NCBI RefSeq assembly: GCF_036321145.2
Contig: NC_086232.1
Coordinates: 10,130,630-10,194,629 of the forward strand
DNA: 64,000 nt
Direction of reading: 5' to 3'
Source of the DNA: Pelmatolapia mariae
Taxonomy: Eukaryota; Chordata; Actinopteri; Cichliformes; Cichlidae
The translations under genes and the position numbers were made by a program. The notes beneath the pieces were generated by a model, which saw only the letters and a list, made by a program, of their open reading frames with translations, was not told the DNA's origin and ran no database searches. Within the stretch, counting starts at the first letter, position 1. Each line of letters begins with the position of its first letter. This document shows, piece after piece, positions 41,304-54,084 of this stretch.

Positions 41304-42502
41304 CAGTGGTTCCCAAACTTTTTTTGCTAGGCCCCCCCTTGTTTTACAAGAAAAATGCCCCCCCCCCACGCACACTCGCACGCACAAACACATCACACAT
41401 CCTCCAACCACACACACCCATATTTTGCTCCATTGCAGTTTATTTCACACCTCAAACATTTAGTAAACAATTAAACAAATACAAGTAATCTGCAATAGAT
41501 TACAGGTAGTAAGAAAATTAACTACTAACTCTTTTACGCTACGTCCACACCTAGACGGGTATTTTTGAAAACGCAGCTGTTTCTATGCGTTTGGGCCTTT
41601 CGTCCACAGGTAAATGGCGTTTCGAATCACCGAAAAGAGAGAATTTTTAAAACTCCTTTTTTGCATTTAGGTGTGGACGAGGAATACAGAGTTCGCCATG
41701 CAACATCAAAGGTATGTGCCTTTTTTCACATCACGCTGTGCGCACGTTATTGTTACATGAGATGAATTTCTACAATGGCAGATAGAGACAAAATACTGTA
41801 ACTGTTAATCTGACTATCTTCAGGTTTTACACGCTTACATATACACACGCAGTTACTGTCCCTCCATTTAGAAAGGCAGAGGCGTCACGGTGTGATTATT
41901 TTACGTGTAGCTGTTTTTTTTTACTGTGTAATAATATTCAACATTGCTATGAATACATTTTTCAAAAAATGCCTCTCTGTGCAAAATGGGTTCAAAAACA
42001 TAAACAACTGTGGGATACTGTTTGTCCGTGATTTAGACAGGGGGAACAAATTGTGGCAGGATCAGCCTGATATTATTTGTATCTCACTGTAACTTTACTG
42101 TATAACGAGCTAACATCTCCAAAATGTCAGGATTAGTTAGTCATTACAACAAGTGTTTGTGAACTAAAAATCAAGAATGTGGGATACTGTTTGTCCATGA
42201 TTTGGAGAGCCCAGCGCATGCTCCCAACGCAAGGGAAACTAATTCTGTTGCAGAGACCTACCTCGGCACTTGTGCAGGAAACCAAAGGGAAGATATGCTT
42301 CACCATATTTTCTAGTCTTTGTCTTAGAATTAAGTTGGTTTGGAAACATATTCAGCGATGCTTCATCTCCTGCTTTGCGTTTGTGTGGGTGCTCCGTCAA
42401 AAACCTGTCCATTATGCTAGCAGTGTCCAAGCGGTTTTTTTCCCCCCCCCCTTTTCATACTGCGCGCCCCCCCTAGGGGGTGGGCCCCACACTTTGGGAA
42501 CC
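41304..42502. mobile_element. Non-autonomous hAT-like element
   Basis: The left terminus CAGTGGTTCCCAAACTTTTT is close to the hAT-Charlie terminus CAGTGGTTCTCAAAC. The right end reads in reverse complement GGTTCCCAAAGTGTGGGG and lacks the final CAGT. No transposase is encoded. A further repeat beginning 'ctacgtccacacctagacgg' (41539) is nested inside. Target duplication not identified. Confidence 0.6.
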
Positions 42503-43640
42503 TCCCTCTGCCCGCTCATATGTAGTGTTGATGCATGTGTGTTCTAAGGTGCATTTAAAACCCAGGAGGGCATGGAGCTACCTGCCAGAGAGCAGCAGGT
42601 AAGCGCATAGCCCCTCCTGATAGCCCTCAATGTCTATGTGTATTTAAAATTGAGAGGTGGGCAACGGCGCCAGGGGTGAGGTTGTACACCCTGATGGTCT
42701 TTTGGATTCCGTGTAGCGTGCCCACCCCCAAGGTCCTATATGTATGTGTTATGAGAGGGTGAGTAATGTGAATGTCTAAGTTGTGGGATAAAATTGAGGC
42801 ACAGGCAGCCAGAAGGGGACAGAGGGGGGGGGGGGGGGGATGCCTCCCCTGCACCCTGGTGACACACCTTTACCCCAAGGCCCTGCATGTGTGGGTGATT
42901 GTGGTGGAGCGGGAAGAGGGAGGCAGCTGGAGATAGGGAGGGAAGTAAGGGAGGGGCAAGTGACCCCTCACTAGGGCCAGCTCCCCCGCTGACCCCAGTA
43001 GGCACCCCCATACTCTGCAACCCACCAGTGAAAGGGGGCCCAGGCCCATCCGGACCAGGGCCCAGTTCAGCAGCGCTGCCCGGCCCCACAGAGCCCAGGA
43101 CAGCCCACCTGACCCCACCACAGAGAAAACTGCACCCACCCCGTCATCCACTCATCTTCCAGACTACACAAGACAATAGACGCCCAGGCTGAGATCTTCC
43201 TCCACCTCTCCTATATCTCCCCCTCCTGCAGAGTGAGTTCCTGAAGAGAGAAGACCTCCCCCACCAGTTGAAGAGCCCCCCAGGTGGCTCCATGCCCTGG
43301 CAGCACCCTGCGCCAGGGTTGGGCCCCCATACACCCACCTGCCCACAACCCCGGCAACACACCAACCGGGACCCAAGGCCCAGCCAGGGCCCCAACCCAG
43401 AGACGGAGCACCCCCAGAACCTCACGCCCGTCACTCAGGGGCAGCCAGGCTACCAGGTCAGTAACCCACGTCCGTCAGCACAGACCCTCCTCTAGCCACG
43501 CTGCATGCAGCCACGAGGAAACCGTCACCTAAGAGCCAACAGAGCCCTTAACAGGCCATGACTGCAACCCCGGGTTGAGCCCTCCAAGGACGGTGCTCCT
43601 GGGGAATCCCCCGACGCCCCTATTGTAATTATTACTGAAG
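42503..43640. repeat. GC-rich dispersed repeat, copy 2
   Basis: Begins with the 'cctccctctgcccgctcata' and 'tgtagtgttgatgcatg' blocks also found at 21618-21660. It then runs as GC-rich, C/G-strand-asymmetric sequence with a G15-type run near 42825. Proline-rich open frames on both strands are composition artefacts. No gene supported. Confidence 0.55.
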
Positions 43641-43866
43641 TCCACTCGCCACCAAGCTAACATCTAATCTTATCTTAACATCTTATGTTAACTTATGTTA
43701 ACATAAGTCTTTGCTCCTCTACAGTAAATATTCACGGAGATTTGGGTTTAACAGCCAATTAGAGAAAAACAAACAAGAATTTGCAGGATGTGATCGCTAC
43801 ATTCATCTAGTTGTAAAAAGCACGACAATATATTAAGTCTGTGAAGGTTCTCAGTCATCAGGTCAT

Positions 43867-43999
43867 CGTAGTCTAAAGAGCTTGGAAAGAAAAGCGTCTG
43901 GACTTCTTTAAGTTGGCTGAAGATGTTCTAGGACGTGACTTGAAACATCTTCAAGCAGCTTAAAGATGTCCAGACACTTTTCTTTCCAAGCTCTTTAGA
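43867..43999. repeat. Foldback element (about 58-bp arms)
   Basis: 'gtctaaagagcttggaaaga' near 43870 returns in reverse complement near 43980 and the arms pair across to 'gaagatgtt' around a short loop. The neighbouring 'ggttctcagtcatc' links it to the repeats at 5650 and 7760. Confidence 0.8.
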
Positions 44000-44556
44000 C
44001 AACAATATATTAAGTAATTGAAAGTATTCAGAATATGTTACAAACTACATTTTGGGGCATGTATTCTGTCATTTGTAGTGGAATACATTTTAAAGGTAAC
44101 CTTCCCAACACTGATTGAGTGATTACTGACACTCGCTGACTTTTTATAGTCACTCTATAAATGCTGTCCATTTAAATCATCTCACTTGTAAACACTGCCG
44201 TATCCACCGGAACTCAGTGAGAAAGGATTCTGGAGTCTTCCCAACCTCCTGTTAGTGATCCTCCATCTGATTGGATGTTAACAACCTTCTGAACTGACTA
44301 GCAGGTGTAGAAGGCCCTACTGGCCCATATCTAAGACTAATCACCGCTAATAAACCCACTGACTGGATGGATAAGAGCTCTGGTTACATTTGGAGTTGGG
44401 CCACAGCTCTGCACAGTGTCTGCCAAATGGTCGTCTTCTATTGTGAAATTCAGCACAGCAAAAGAGAAATAGCACATTATGACACATTATGATGGAAAGG
44501 TAAATAAGAAAAGTGTAAAAGTTAATGGATTCAACTCATGTTTCACTTTACATTTT

Positions 44557-45296
44557 GGCTACGTTCACACTGCAGGCGAAAGCGCATCAAATCCGATTTT
44601 TTTGACCCTATGCGACCCATATCCGATCATGGTATGACAGTGTGAACGGCACAAATTCGATATTTTCAAATCCGATCTGGGTCACTTTCATATGTGGTAC
44701 TGAATCCGATACATATCCGATGTTTTAGAAAGCGACTGCTGTTTGAACGGTCATGTCGCATTAAATCTGTCTTTTACGTCACTGACACGAGACAGACGCC
44801 AATTATCAGCGCCGGAGAAGCGCCCGAGAAGACGTCGCGAACGCTTCCTGGCCATCCAGTGTAGATGTTAGTGAAACTGTTGGGAAGACAGCGTTGGAGA
44901 AACGTGAACATTTTATTTGTACTGTATAATCTGCAGATTCTGACCGAAATCTGCAACTATCCTTTGAAGCACCGCTCTTCTAAAACAGCAATAAGGATAA
45001 TTATTAGGTTATTTACATTATTATGTAAATAACAAAATAACTTAAAGCAAAAATTGGGAAATGTAAAGTCTGAAGTCTTTATTATAATCATCAGTCAAAC
45101 AATATTGTTTGCTCTGGGTCTAAACAGAGCGCGTTGTGTGTGACGTCTTCTTTTGTGCATGCGGGCCGCTTTGAGCGTTCACACTAGAGTGCGTTTGCTG
45201 TCGCATTTTATTTGTAGTGTGAACAAGCAGACAAAAAAATCGGATTTGATCAAAAAATCGGAATTGAGCATTAAGACCTGCAGTGTGAACGTAGCC
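44557..45296. mobile_element. Non-autonomous DNA transposon (MITE-like), 740 bp
   Basis: Terminal inverted repeats GGCTACGTTCACACTGCAGG (left, and reverse complement on the right). Subterminal repeats of the 'atccgattttttt' type occur at both ends. Flanking TTT triplets are consistent with a 3-bp target duplication of the PIF/Harbinger type, but TTT is weak evidence. No transposase. Confidence 0.7.
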
Positions 45297-45299
45297 TTT

Positions 45300-47200
45300 G
45301 ACAGTATGACTGCTCTTCCCTTCCATCAAGTACATTTTTACATTTCTAGAATCCCTAGAAGCTAGAAACACAAAACAAGACACTACTGTTATTATTAAAT
45401 AGTTTCAATTTGTTTCTTAGTTTATTTGTGATTTAAATTTTCACCTTTCATCTTTATGCTTAGTTTGTTCTGGTTACTTTGAATTTTGTAGCTTCGAGCT
45501 TATTTCTCAGACTATCTCCTTTTGTAATTTGTGATTAAAAATAGTTCAGTGAGTTTATTTTCCTCCATTCAGATGATTTTCCTGCGTTCTGTGTCAAGTC
45601 TACGTTTCTGTTCTTGCACACCAAGTTACTTCATGTTTTATTGTGTTAGTCTGTTGTCTCTTGTGGTTTTTATTTAGTTTTACGTCGCGTGTCTCATTTT
45701 CTTATTTAGGTTCAGTTGCCCTCCCAGGTGTCTCCTGTTTGTCCTGAGCTCCTTGTGTATTTACTCTCTCAGTTTGTCTTAATTTGTTGCTGTGTCCTCC
45801 CTCTCTGTTTCCTTGCTCAATGTTTCCCTGTGTTTCCTGGTATCCAGTTTCCCTGCTGCTGCCACTGTGTTTTTGTATTTTTTGCTACTGCATTGAAGCT
45901 GATGTTTGAGTTCATCCTTTGTCTCCTGAGTTCTGCATTTGGGTCCATATTTTAAATATATTCAAAAAACTAACTCTGTAGGCGCTCACACGCCACTGCA
46001 CGCTCATGCATGTGTGAGAAAGAAAGAGAAAGAGAGAAATACTGCTACAAGCTAGTTGTGATAAATGGTAGTTTAAATTTTGTCCAGGTAATGAACCATT
46101 AAATCTCCTCTTGCACCATTTGAATCTCTCTGCAATCACATTACATAGTATGCATATTTTAATCTATACAGCCAAATATCACAAATCTGACCCTAAAATG
46201 TTTGCCACCTGGACACATCACCAACCGCTCTGAAGAAGCTTAGAGTGGATTCGGAAATAGACACCTGAGGTCAAAGAATTCAAATGATTAAAGTTGTGCT
46301 ATTATTAAAAAAGGTAAGAATATCAAGATATTATCCAGGAGGATGTGAAACAACTTCTTAGGTTATTGATTGATTATCAATAATTAACAATTAATATTTT
46401 TATTTTACAACCATGCAAACATGACTGATTAACCTGCATGGAAAAAAAATTGAATATCAATTTATTAACAACTAAGAGTGCAATAAGTGACCACTAAAAG
46501 AGGCCCACACAAAAAGTTTTAAGGCTGTAAGATAGCTGTATGTCACAGAACAGTGAACTTCATTTTGAGCTTACTCATAATCAAATAGCATTTCATATCT
46601 TTGTTCACTAAGGCAGGAAATCAACCTCAAGGTTTTGTGCTGAGTGAATGAGACATTGTGGATTAGTTTCTGTCAAACATGGTTGGTCAGTGTTGTCACT
46701 TATGGAAGTGGAGGACAGTGCAATAACAACATGTACAAGACAAAGAAAAGAAAAGAAATTGTTATATCAAGTCAGCCAATATCACATTAACTGAACAACT
46801 GATGTTTCATGCTTTTTTATACTGCTTTTATCAAAGGTTTGAGACAGACCCTAATGAGCTACTGAAGCAAATAAATAACTGTCACTGAGCTTTGCATATA
46901 TATCACTGAAAAAGGCAAAGAGTTTGTGAAACAGAACAATTTGGACTGTGAATATAGTTGCTGTGCACGAGCAAACATTCAAAAGCCCAACTTATTAATA
47001 ATTTTATGAAAACATAACTTCTGTTTGTACTGCAGTGTCATTTCCTGCAGTATGTGGATGACAAAGACTACAGTAACACTTTTCTTTTTAATAGGATGAG
47101 ACATTCAACATTTGCACAAAGACCGTCCCAACCAATGGCATTTTGTTGATAAAACTGGGCTGTGTGATTGGTGGATCTATTCTCACCAACACAGTGAGAA
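45300..47200. other. Upstream intergenic region of the protease gene
   Basis: AT-rich. No exon, RNA gene or bounded transposon recognised. May hold regulatory DNA for the gene at 47253. Confidence 0.35.
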
Positions 47201-47204
47201 GAGG

Positions 47205-47212
47205 TTTAAAAA
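47205..47212 (+). promoter_or_regulatory. TATA-type box of the protease gene
   Basis: TTTAAAAA lies about 40 nt upstream of the start codon and fits a short 5' untranslated region. Confidence 0.5.
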
Positions 47213-47252
47213 GTGTCCCAGCACAGCATTCACTGCAAGCTGAATGACAGCA

Positions 47253-49364
47253 ATGGCTCACCTGAAGTTCCTCCTACTCCTCCTGTTTGTTGGTGAGTGA
47301 ACTACTGCACTCGTTTCTTCTGCCTATTTTTTTAAACTTTGTGTATTTGAACCATACCTGTGTTTATTAAGACTTGTTTAACTTGGCTTGATTAAGTTGT
47401 GCGTTTTTGTTCTAATTCTTTGTCTCTCCATTACATTAATTTTTGTAAATTTTTCAGAATATCTCAGAGTGTGAATTTTGTCAGTACATTTTTCTAGCCA
47501 TGTTGCTGGTTACAACCATAATAACTGGCTCCTGGCTGAGTCAATATGTTGTTCAGGTGGTAAGACAACCATTTGTAAGTATATTATTCTTCTCTCAGGT
47601 TTCACATTGTGCACAGAGGTGGATTTGCACAAGAGAATCTTTCACGACCATAACTGTGAGAAAAATGATCGTCTGTATTATGTGAAAATAACTGCAACCA
47701 AAGAACAGCGTGGTTCTCTATGTGGCGGCTCTCTGATCCACAGAGAGTGGGTTCTAACTGCAGCTCACTGTTGGAAAGATCAACCTGGATGGTGAGAAAT
47801 TACTGTTTCACTTAAAAAAAAACAGTCCATTGACAAAAATCATTACTGGTATTTTGTTTTTACCATTTCCATTGTTTAGGAATATGTCTGCATATGTAGG
47901 AATTCATCCAGGTCCAGGAAGAATGGTGACAATTACTGATCACAAAATCTTTGAGGACCAAACAGGAAAACATGACATCATGCTTCTGAAAATCGACCCA
48001 CCAGAGAATAAAATTAAGCCTGTTGTCTTACCTAAATGTACACGTCGTAAAAAGTGAGTTTTGAGTAACCTTTTAAGTGTAAAGTTTGAATTCTGGAAGT
48101 CCTTAATATGTTGACATAACATATATTTTTCTTGTTTAGTTGGTTGGTTTTTTAAACATCCAGGAAGAGCAAAAAAATGTAGCAACATCTGTAGTCTATG
48201 AACAAAATGACATCATGCTTCTGAAGTTACAAACCCCATTACTGACTGCAAAGCTTCTTTATTAACAATAATGTAACTAAGACTTGAATATTGAGGTAAG
48301 TGTTCTGGTTTTGATTTTAGGTACCCACTTAGGAGGTACATCCACAATCTATAATAACTGACAATAAAACATGAGCATGAGGAAATGGAAAGAAATGTAA
48401 TGTTTTAATAAAATGTTTGAATCTGCAAAGTTAGATTAGCTGACTTAGAGTGGACTGGAAATACTCAGCCTGCAGACTCGATTCAGATGATTTATTTTGT
48501 GCTCACAAAACATGGATATGGACTATTTTTTTTTTTTTGTAGGATGAATGTCATTCAGATTGCAGGCCTTGGTGGTTATAGGGTCAATGCAACCTACCAC
48601 AAACGTAAGACCAGTATTGTTTTGATTATTTCACAGTTTTCTAGTTTATATTATAATTTGATTTTGTCTTTTGTGCCTGTTATAGTTACATTTTCATTTT
48701 ATTTGAAAACTGTGATGACATAAAGTATTTATCTCATTTTATGGTGGATATACTGTCAATTTCCCTCCTTTTTAAACGCTGCTCAGCTTCTTTTAAAGAA
48801 CAAACTTTGTTCCACAAATGAGGCAAAGCATGTTTCTTTCAATATCTGATTTCCTTGCATGAAACACGCAGTAGCTTTTGTTTTTTACATTTTTTCTCTA
48901 GTCCATGGTGAACTGCCTCACCTCCAGTGTGCAAAGATGCATGTTGTTGAGTGTGGGCTTAACCTCCATCCATGTAATTCAACATTATTATGGCCAAATG
49001 GAAACACGATGTGTTACAAAGAACCTCGAGTGGACACATGTCCGGTGAGTTGTCATGCTGCTAACATTTTATCTGTATCATTATCAGATGTTTTGGTACA
49101 AACAATTTATGTTTTCTCTCTCAGGGTGATTCTGGTGGTGGAGTGATAGCCAAAAACAAACAGATTCATGGTGTGCATGTTGGTGGTTATAAATGTGCCT
49201 GTACCGGACCAGCTATTTCTCTGAAGGTCTGCTCTTACATTGGTTGGATAAAGTCATTACACGGAGTAATGGAAAATAATAAAATGAAAATAACATCCAA
49301 AATAAACAGTTCGCTCTGCAGGAAACTGCTTCGGTGTGAATTGTTTCTACATGTGAACTTTTAA
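47253..49364 (+). CDS. Trypsin-like serine protease (S1), six exons
   Basis: Exons 47253-47292, 47599-47791, 47880-48053, 48543-48604, 48902-49044 and 49125-49364 join in frame with GT-AG borders throughout, giving 283 residues. A signal peptide (MAHLKFLLLLLFVGF) and short propeptide precede the activation site HKR|IFHD. The mature start is IFHD, not the usual IVGG. The triad is present: His57 in LTAAHC, Asp102 in KHDIMLLKI, Ser195 in GDSGGG. Asp189 (VDTCPGDSGG) predicts cleavage after Arg/Lys. Cys191 and Cys220 are retained. The C-terminus extends beyond the usual helix by about 30 residues. It is a secreted zymogen; the fish family is often named kallikrein- or trypsin-like. Physiological substrate is unknown. 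A partial copy lies at 6868-7597. Confidence 0.85.
48160..48245 (+). pseudogene. Relic of a duplicated protease exon 3, in intron 3
   Basis: 'gacatcatgcttctgaa' (NDIMLLK) and the preceding 'tccaggaagagc' repeat parts of exon 3 (47880-48053) in the same order. Surrounding sequence is broken by stops and an internal deletion, and consensus splice borders are not evident, so it is probably not spliced in. Confidence 0.65.
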
Positions 49365-49552
49365 TTGTTAAAATATAAATATGTCATGTGTGTTTTCAAT
49401 GTAGTTTCAGGCGTCAAGTTGATCATTCAGTTGTTCAGAAACTGTGATGTTTGCATGAAAGTTGTTGGGTCATTTTTGCTCGATGATATTAAGTACAATT
49501 ACTACAGTATAGTATTCAAGTACAAATGTGAGGAATTTGTACAACAATAACA

Positions 49553-50198
49553 ACAAACTTTATTTATATAGCACATTTTAAAAAAACAGTGGTGTACCAA
49601 AGTGCTTAACATACAACAGGGTAAGGTGAAGTAACGGAAGGATGAAAGCTATGGCAAAGTACCAACATGCTAGCATGTTAAATGGCATTAAAAACACAGA
49701 AGCAAAAGAAATGCATATAAAAGCATAAAAGAACAATATATGTAAAGAATAAAACAGACAAAAATTTTAAAAATGATTAAAAGTAGTTAAGAATGGACCA
49801 AAGATAGAAATAAGCATTAAACTAACTATCAAACAATCATTAACTGGTAGAAAAGGCGAGGCTAAATAAGTGGGTTTTTAACCACGATTTGAAGGATTGA
49901 CTGGAATCAGACTCGCGGATGGCGATGGGGAGGTTATTCCATAGATCGGGTGCAGCCAAGGCAAACGCTCGGTCACCTCTAGTCTTCAGCCGGGATCTTA
50001 GCTGTACCAAAAGTGACTGGGAAGATGATCTTAGTGCTCTAGTAGGGGTGTATAATCTAAGTAGCTCAATGAGGTAGCTTGGAGCTATATTGTTAATAAT
50101 TTGGAAGGTGAGCAGCAGGATTTTGAATTGAATGTGATACTTAACAGGAAGCCAATGCAGGTCGACAAGGACAGGGGTGATAGAGACATTACATTGGT
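49553..50198 (-). mobile_element. 3' fragment of an L2/CR1-type LINE
   Basis: The minus strand encodes VDLHWLPVKYHIQFKILLLTF, YTPTRALRSSSQSLLV, RLKTRGDRAFALAAPDLW and FKSWLKTHLFSLAF in one frame, the ORF2 C-terminus. It ends with 'gctatataaataaagtttg' and a 'ttgtt' tail. 5' truncated at about 50198. Confidence 0.8.
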
Positions 50199-50199
50199 C

Positions 50200-51767
50200 T
50201 TTCCATCACATTTGTGGCTTCTTCTCCGCTGCTTCTAAGTGGAAATTGGTACATTTAACTTCACTACAATTATCTGACATCTTTAGTTACTTGTTATTTT
50301 ACAGATGAAGATTTGTGCTCATGAAATACATGAAATACTATTTTGTTTCTGTAGTTGATCAATCAGTTATTTGACTTGCATGAATTTAGCAACTATTATT
50401 ATATGTTAAATCTTTAAAAGTACTTACTGTTGATATTATTTTCTGTAAATTTGTCAAAATCATAAATGTGTGAGAAGCACTCAATCAGGGGCGACTCCAG
50501 GATCAAACCTTTAGGAGGGCTCAGCTCAGTCTTAATGTCATGCTTTTAGTGTTACCTTCAAAAGAAATCTCATTTTTGGATGACCTACAGCAGTGTCTAA
50601 GAATAACAGATTTTAATATAATACATCAGCTTTACGGTGGTCACTTTAGTTTAAAACCTGATGCAATGGCACAGCCATGTTGACCAGTAAATTTCAAAAC
50701 CAGTTTATGAAAAAGCAGATCAGAGGAGAAACCTGCACAGCATTGTTTCAGTCTCTTAACCACATAGAGGCCAGTCCACCAAATCATCAAGTATTTAAAG
50801 TACCATTATACAATAAAGACAATAAAAATCACCCTGCCACTCCACATACCTGGACAAGAAGCAAACTGGTAATAGAGCTGATTTTAAATGACAGCTTTTG
50901 AATTCATACAAACACAAACACTTTGTTGTGCAGACTCAGCACAGAGAATCATGTACACCAATTCAGAGAGTGGAGAATAGATTTGTAGTCTGTCACATTA
51001 GTATAGTGGCATTCATCCTGTTCAAGGTTACAGTGATGTGAATGTTGCTAAATGATATTATTTACATTAATAGCAAAGTGCTACTGAAAATCACACAATG
51101 CATCCATTTAATGCATGTAGATTTTGTGAAAAATCCACCTGATCTCTGTTAGTTCCAGTCTCTCTGTCCTCGCTTCCTCTTTGTACTGACAATCACACAC
51201 AAACATTTTATATTCAACTAAAAAAAATAACAAAAGATATATTCTTGTAACAATTATTTTAAGAGCAGTTTTGGATCATCGTTTGATAAAAGCATAGCAC
51301 CCTGCTTAGTTATGAGCGATCATCATAGATGAATGTGGGCAAAACAGAAGTGACATATATGTAGCCAGGTGGAAGGTCTTTATTATCGGACATGTCCCTG
51401 ACTTTGACTTCATGTCCACTCTTACCTGTTTCTTATATGTGCTGTGTTCCTCCATCTTTCTCCCTTTCTCTCCCTCTCTGTCGTCCCCTCTCAGTCTTTG
51501 TGCAGTCACCCAAAGGTTAATTATAAGAGTATATCAGAGTTTACAACCGAATAAAAGGCATAAACTGGTCCATATCAATTTGCTGCTGCTGGCGAGGGCG
51601 TTGCTAGGATCTTGAAGCATACAGGGCTTACCCCAGCCCTGAAATCTTTTGAATTGTCACTCAATAACAGCACCTTTTAAAGTTATTTACTTGTATTTAT
51701 TTAAACGTATAGTAAAATTAATACAAAGTGGTAAATGTTATGCACTACCTAAAGTTTGAAGTCACAG
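50200..51767. other. No supported gene
   Basis: AT-rich. 'caggggcgactccaggatca' near 50487 looks like a hAT-type repeat end. No coding segment or RNA recognised. Confidence 0.4.
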
Positions 51768-51775
51768 AATGATAC

Positions 51776-52793
51776 TAGGGCTGCCACGATTAGTCGACTA
51801 GTCACGATTACGTCGACTATCAAAATCGTCGACGACTGATTTAATAGTCGACGCGTCGTTTGAAGCTTACAAAAAACGCAGGAATAAGTAGTAGGATTTA
51901 AGAGTGTAATAACGGACTGAAACAGAAGATGGCAGCACTGCATGTACAAGGATGCCAGCTGCCGTTAAACCCAAGAAGAAGAAGTAGCTCTGTCCCAGAA
52001 TTCATAGCTCAGCCCAGCCCAGTTTCCAACAATGGCGGCAGCTAGTTAGTTTTAATATTACTCTTATTATTCTTTCTGGGTCACAAAATAAACGTTTAAC
52101 ATATTTTCAGGCGAGAATGTAACTGTGTAAACCTCAAATATCTGCTCAGTTTATCAAGACACCACATATTTCCAAAAGCGCTCTGACGTTTTCGGAGACG
52201 TCTGTTACCCACTAGCTCGATAGCTAGCTGGGGGCAAGGCTCAGTAGAGCCCGTGAGAACACCGGACTCCCGGCAAATCGTTTTCAAACCCACCGCCGTC
52301 TTTCGCTACTCAGGTTAAACATGTATAAGTCACTTAGATAACTTAAAAATGTTATTGTTTGGCTTTTTTTAGTATTTTAATTGTTCCTGAGTAAATCGGT
52401 TTGGCTGAGATTAAAGTTATAGTTTTTACACAGCTGAATAAACGTCAAGCAGACAACTGATTATCAGAAGTGTGAGATGCTTGAGAATATACTCCGGTGT
52501 CCTGTTATATTTTAGATAGCAAGGAGCAGACGGCTGAGTTTATTAAACTCCACTGAAACAATCTGCAAATTTCATTAAAATTTAATAAACTATCATCTTG
52601 TCTTTATTTTTAGTTAGCACATACCTGAAACACTTATAGCTGTAAGCTAATGATAGTTATATAAGAGCAGATGCTGCTGGTGCAATAAGCTGTACATTTT
52701 ACGTCCAATGGATGCATGACCTGATTAGTCGACTAATCGCAAAAATAATCGGTGACTAGTCGACTATCAAAATAATCGTTTGTGGCAGCCCTA
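51776..52793. mobile_element. Non-autonomous hAT element, 1018 bp
   Basis: Terminal inverted repeats TAGGGCTGCCACGATTA (left) and TAGGGCTGCCACAAACGATT (right, reverse complement). Subterminal 'tagtcgactatcaaaat' repeats occur at both ends. A perfect 8-bp target duplication AATGATAC flanks it (51768-51775 and 52794-52801), diagnostic of hAT transposition. No transposase inside. Confidence 0.9.
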
Positions 52794-52801
52794 AATGATA
52801 C

Positions 52802-54030
52802 TATTTAGTGCAGTTTTTAATCATTACCAGTCTTCATCTTAGAGCTTGTGCTCTTATTGTGCCATGATTTCTCCGTTTAAACTGTGTGGATGTTCACCTC
52901 TTTTTCATTCTTCCTGTTCCTTTCACCAAACTGCTCACTCTTGTTCTCCTCTGATCTCACTTCCTGTTCTGGTTATAAGAAGAATGCAGTCAGCATGTGT
53001 CAAAGACACTCCCTCCAAATATATGATTTTTGATATGATGATTAGATATTTAACATTTTATTTATCAACTTATTTTATGCACTAAATCAATCAATTATTA
53101 AACAAATATCGTACTGTAGAAAAGCAAATAATAATGCACTAAGCAATTTTATGCCATAAGAGCTAAATGGTCACTTCACTGTATTTGTTTCCCACAAACT
53201 GCTATACCAAGGATCTTCAAGTTTCCACTATATTTCATTAATCTGCAGCGACGGTAGAACATAAAGTATATTAACCTCTATCGTTTCTTTATGACTTTTA
53301 TGACACATACACATCTTTGAATAGCACAACAAATGAGGTAATTTCCCATGTGTTTTAATTAGGTTTTAGTGATTTATGTGTTTTATGTATGTGTGTGTAT
53401 TTTGGTCTTCAGCGTTAATTTATACAAACTGTAATTATTTCAGATGGAAGATCCATTATTTTAATGTTGCTTTATTTTGACACTATGGAGAATAAAGCCT
53501 TACATGAGTGTTGCTATTTTTAATTGCGGAGTGGAAGACCTACTGTACTTGTTGTTTAGACTGTGATCTGAATGCCAAATTTAACCAAATTGAAAGCAAA
53601 GGTTATAGCTGGGATATTCCACACATTTGAAAGACTCATTGTGTAACTCAGATGTTTATGAGCTTTGATCACTCTTGTCCAGCATGAGAGCTAATAATTA
53701 CCATGTAACTGCAAGAAGACTTAATGAAACTGAAACAATGCACCCTAACACAGGCATTTGAACTGTACGCTAATGAGTACATGAAGTGTACCTCTACCTC
53801 TATAGCTGAAAAGAGTTTGCCTCTATAATTTCTGGATCTACTGATCTGTTTCTGATGTATCTCTTCTTTTATTTAGCCTGTATTATGAACAGAAAGATGA
53901 TGAAATCCTCTTTATTTGAGAAAGTGACCTTAAACTATTTTTGTTCCTTCTTACTGAGTTTCCAAGCTACCTCTTTGTTAAGTGAATAAACTATTTGAAC
54001 AAGAAAGATATCATGGCATTTATTATGATA

Positions 54031-54032
<2 letters not shown>
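52802..54032. other. No supported gene; diverged repeat copy
   Basis: Non-coding. The block 53585-53750 has a diverged direct copy at 54935-55110, sharing 'cacacatttgaaagactc' and 'attgtgtaactcag'. Confidence 0.45.

Positions 54033-54082
<50 letters not shown>
54033..54082. repeat. (GT)n microsatellite
   Basis: About 25 GT units, directly visible. Confidence 0.97.

Positions 54083-54084
<2 letters not shown>

Noticed and set aside
42736..43532. Several 66-117 codon proline/glycine-rich frames
   Set aside because: High GC content produces open frames on both strands; no domain, no start context, no splice structure.
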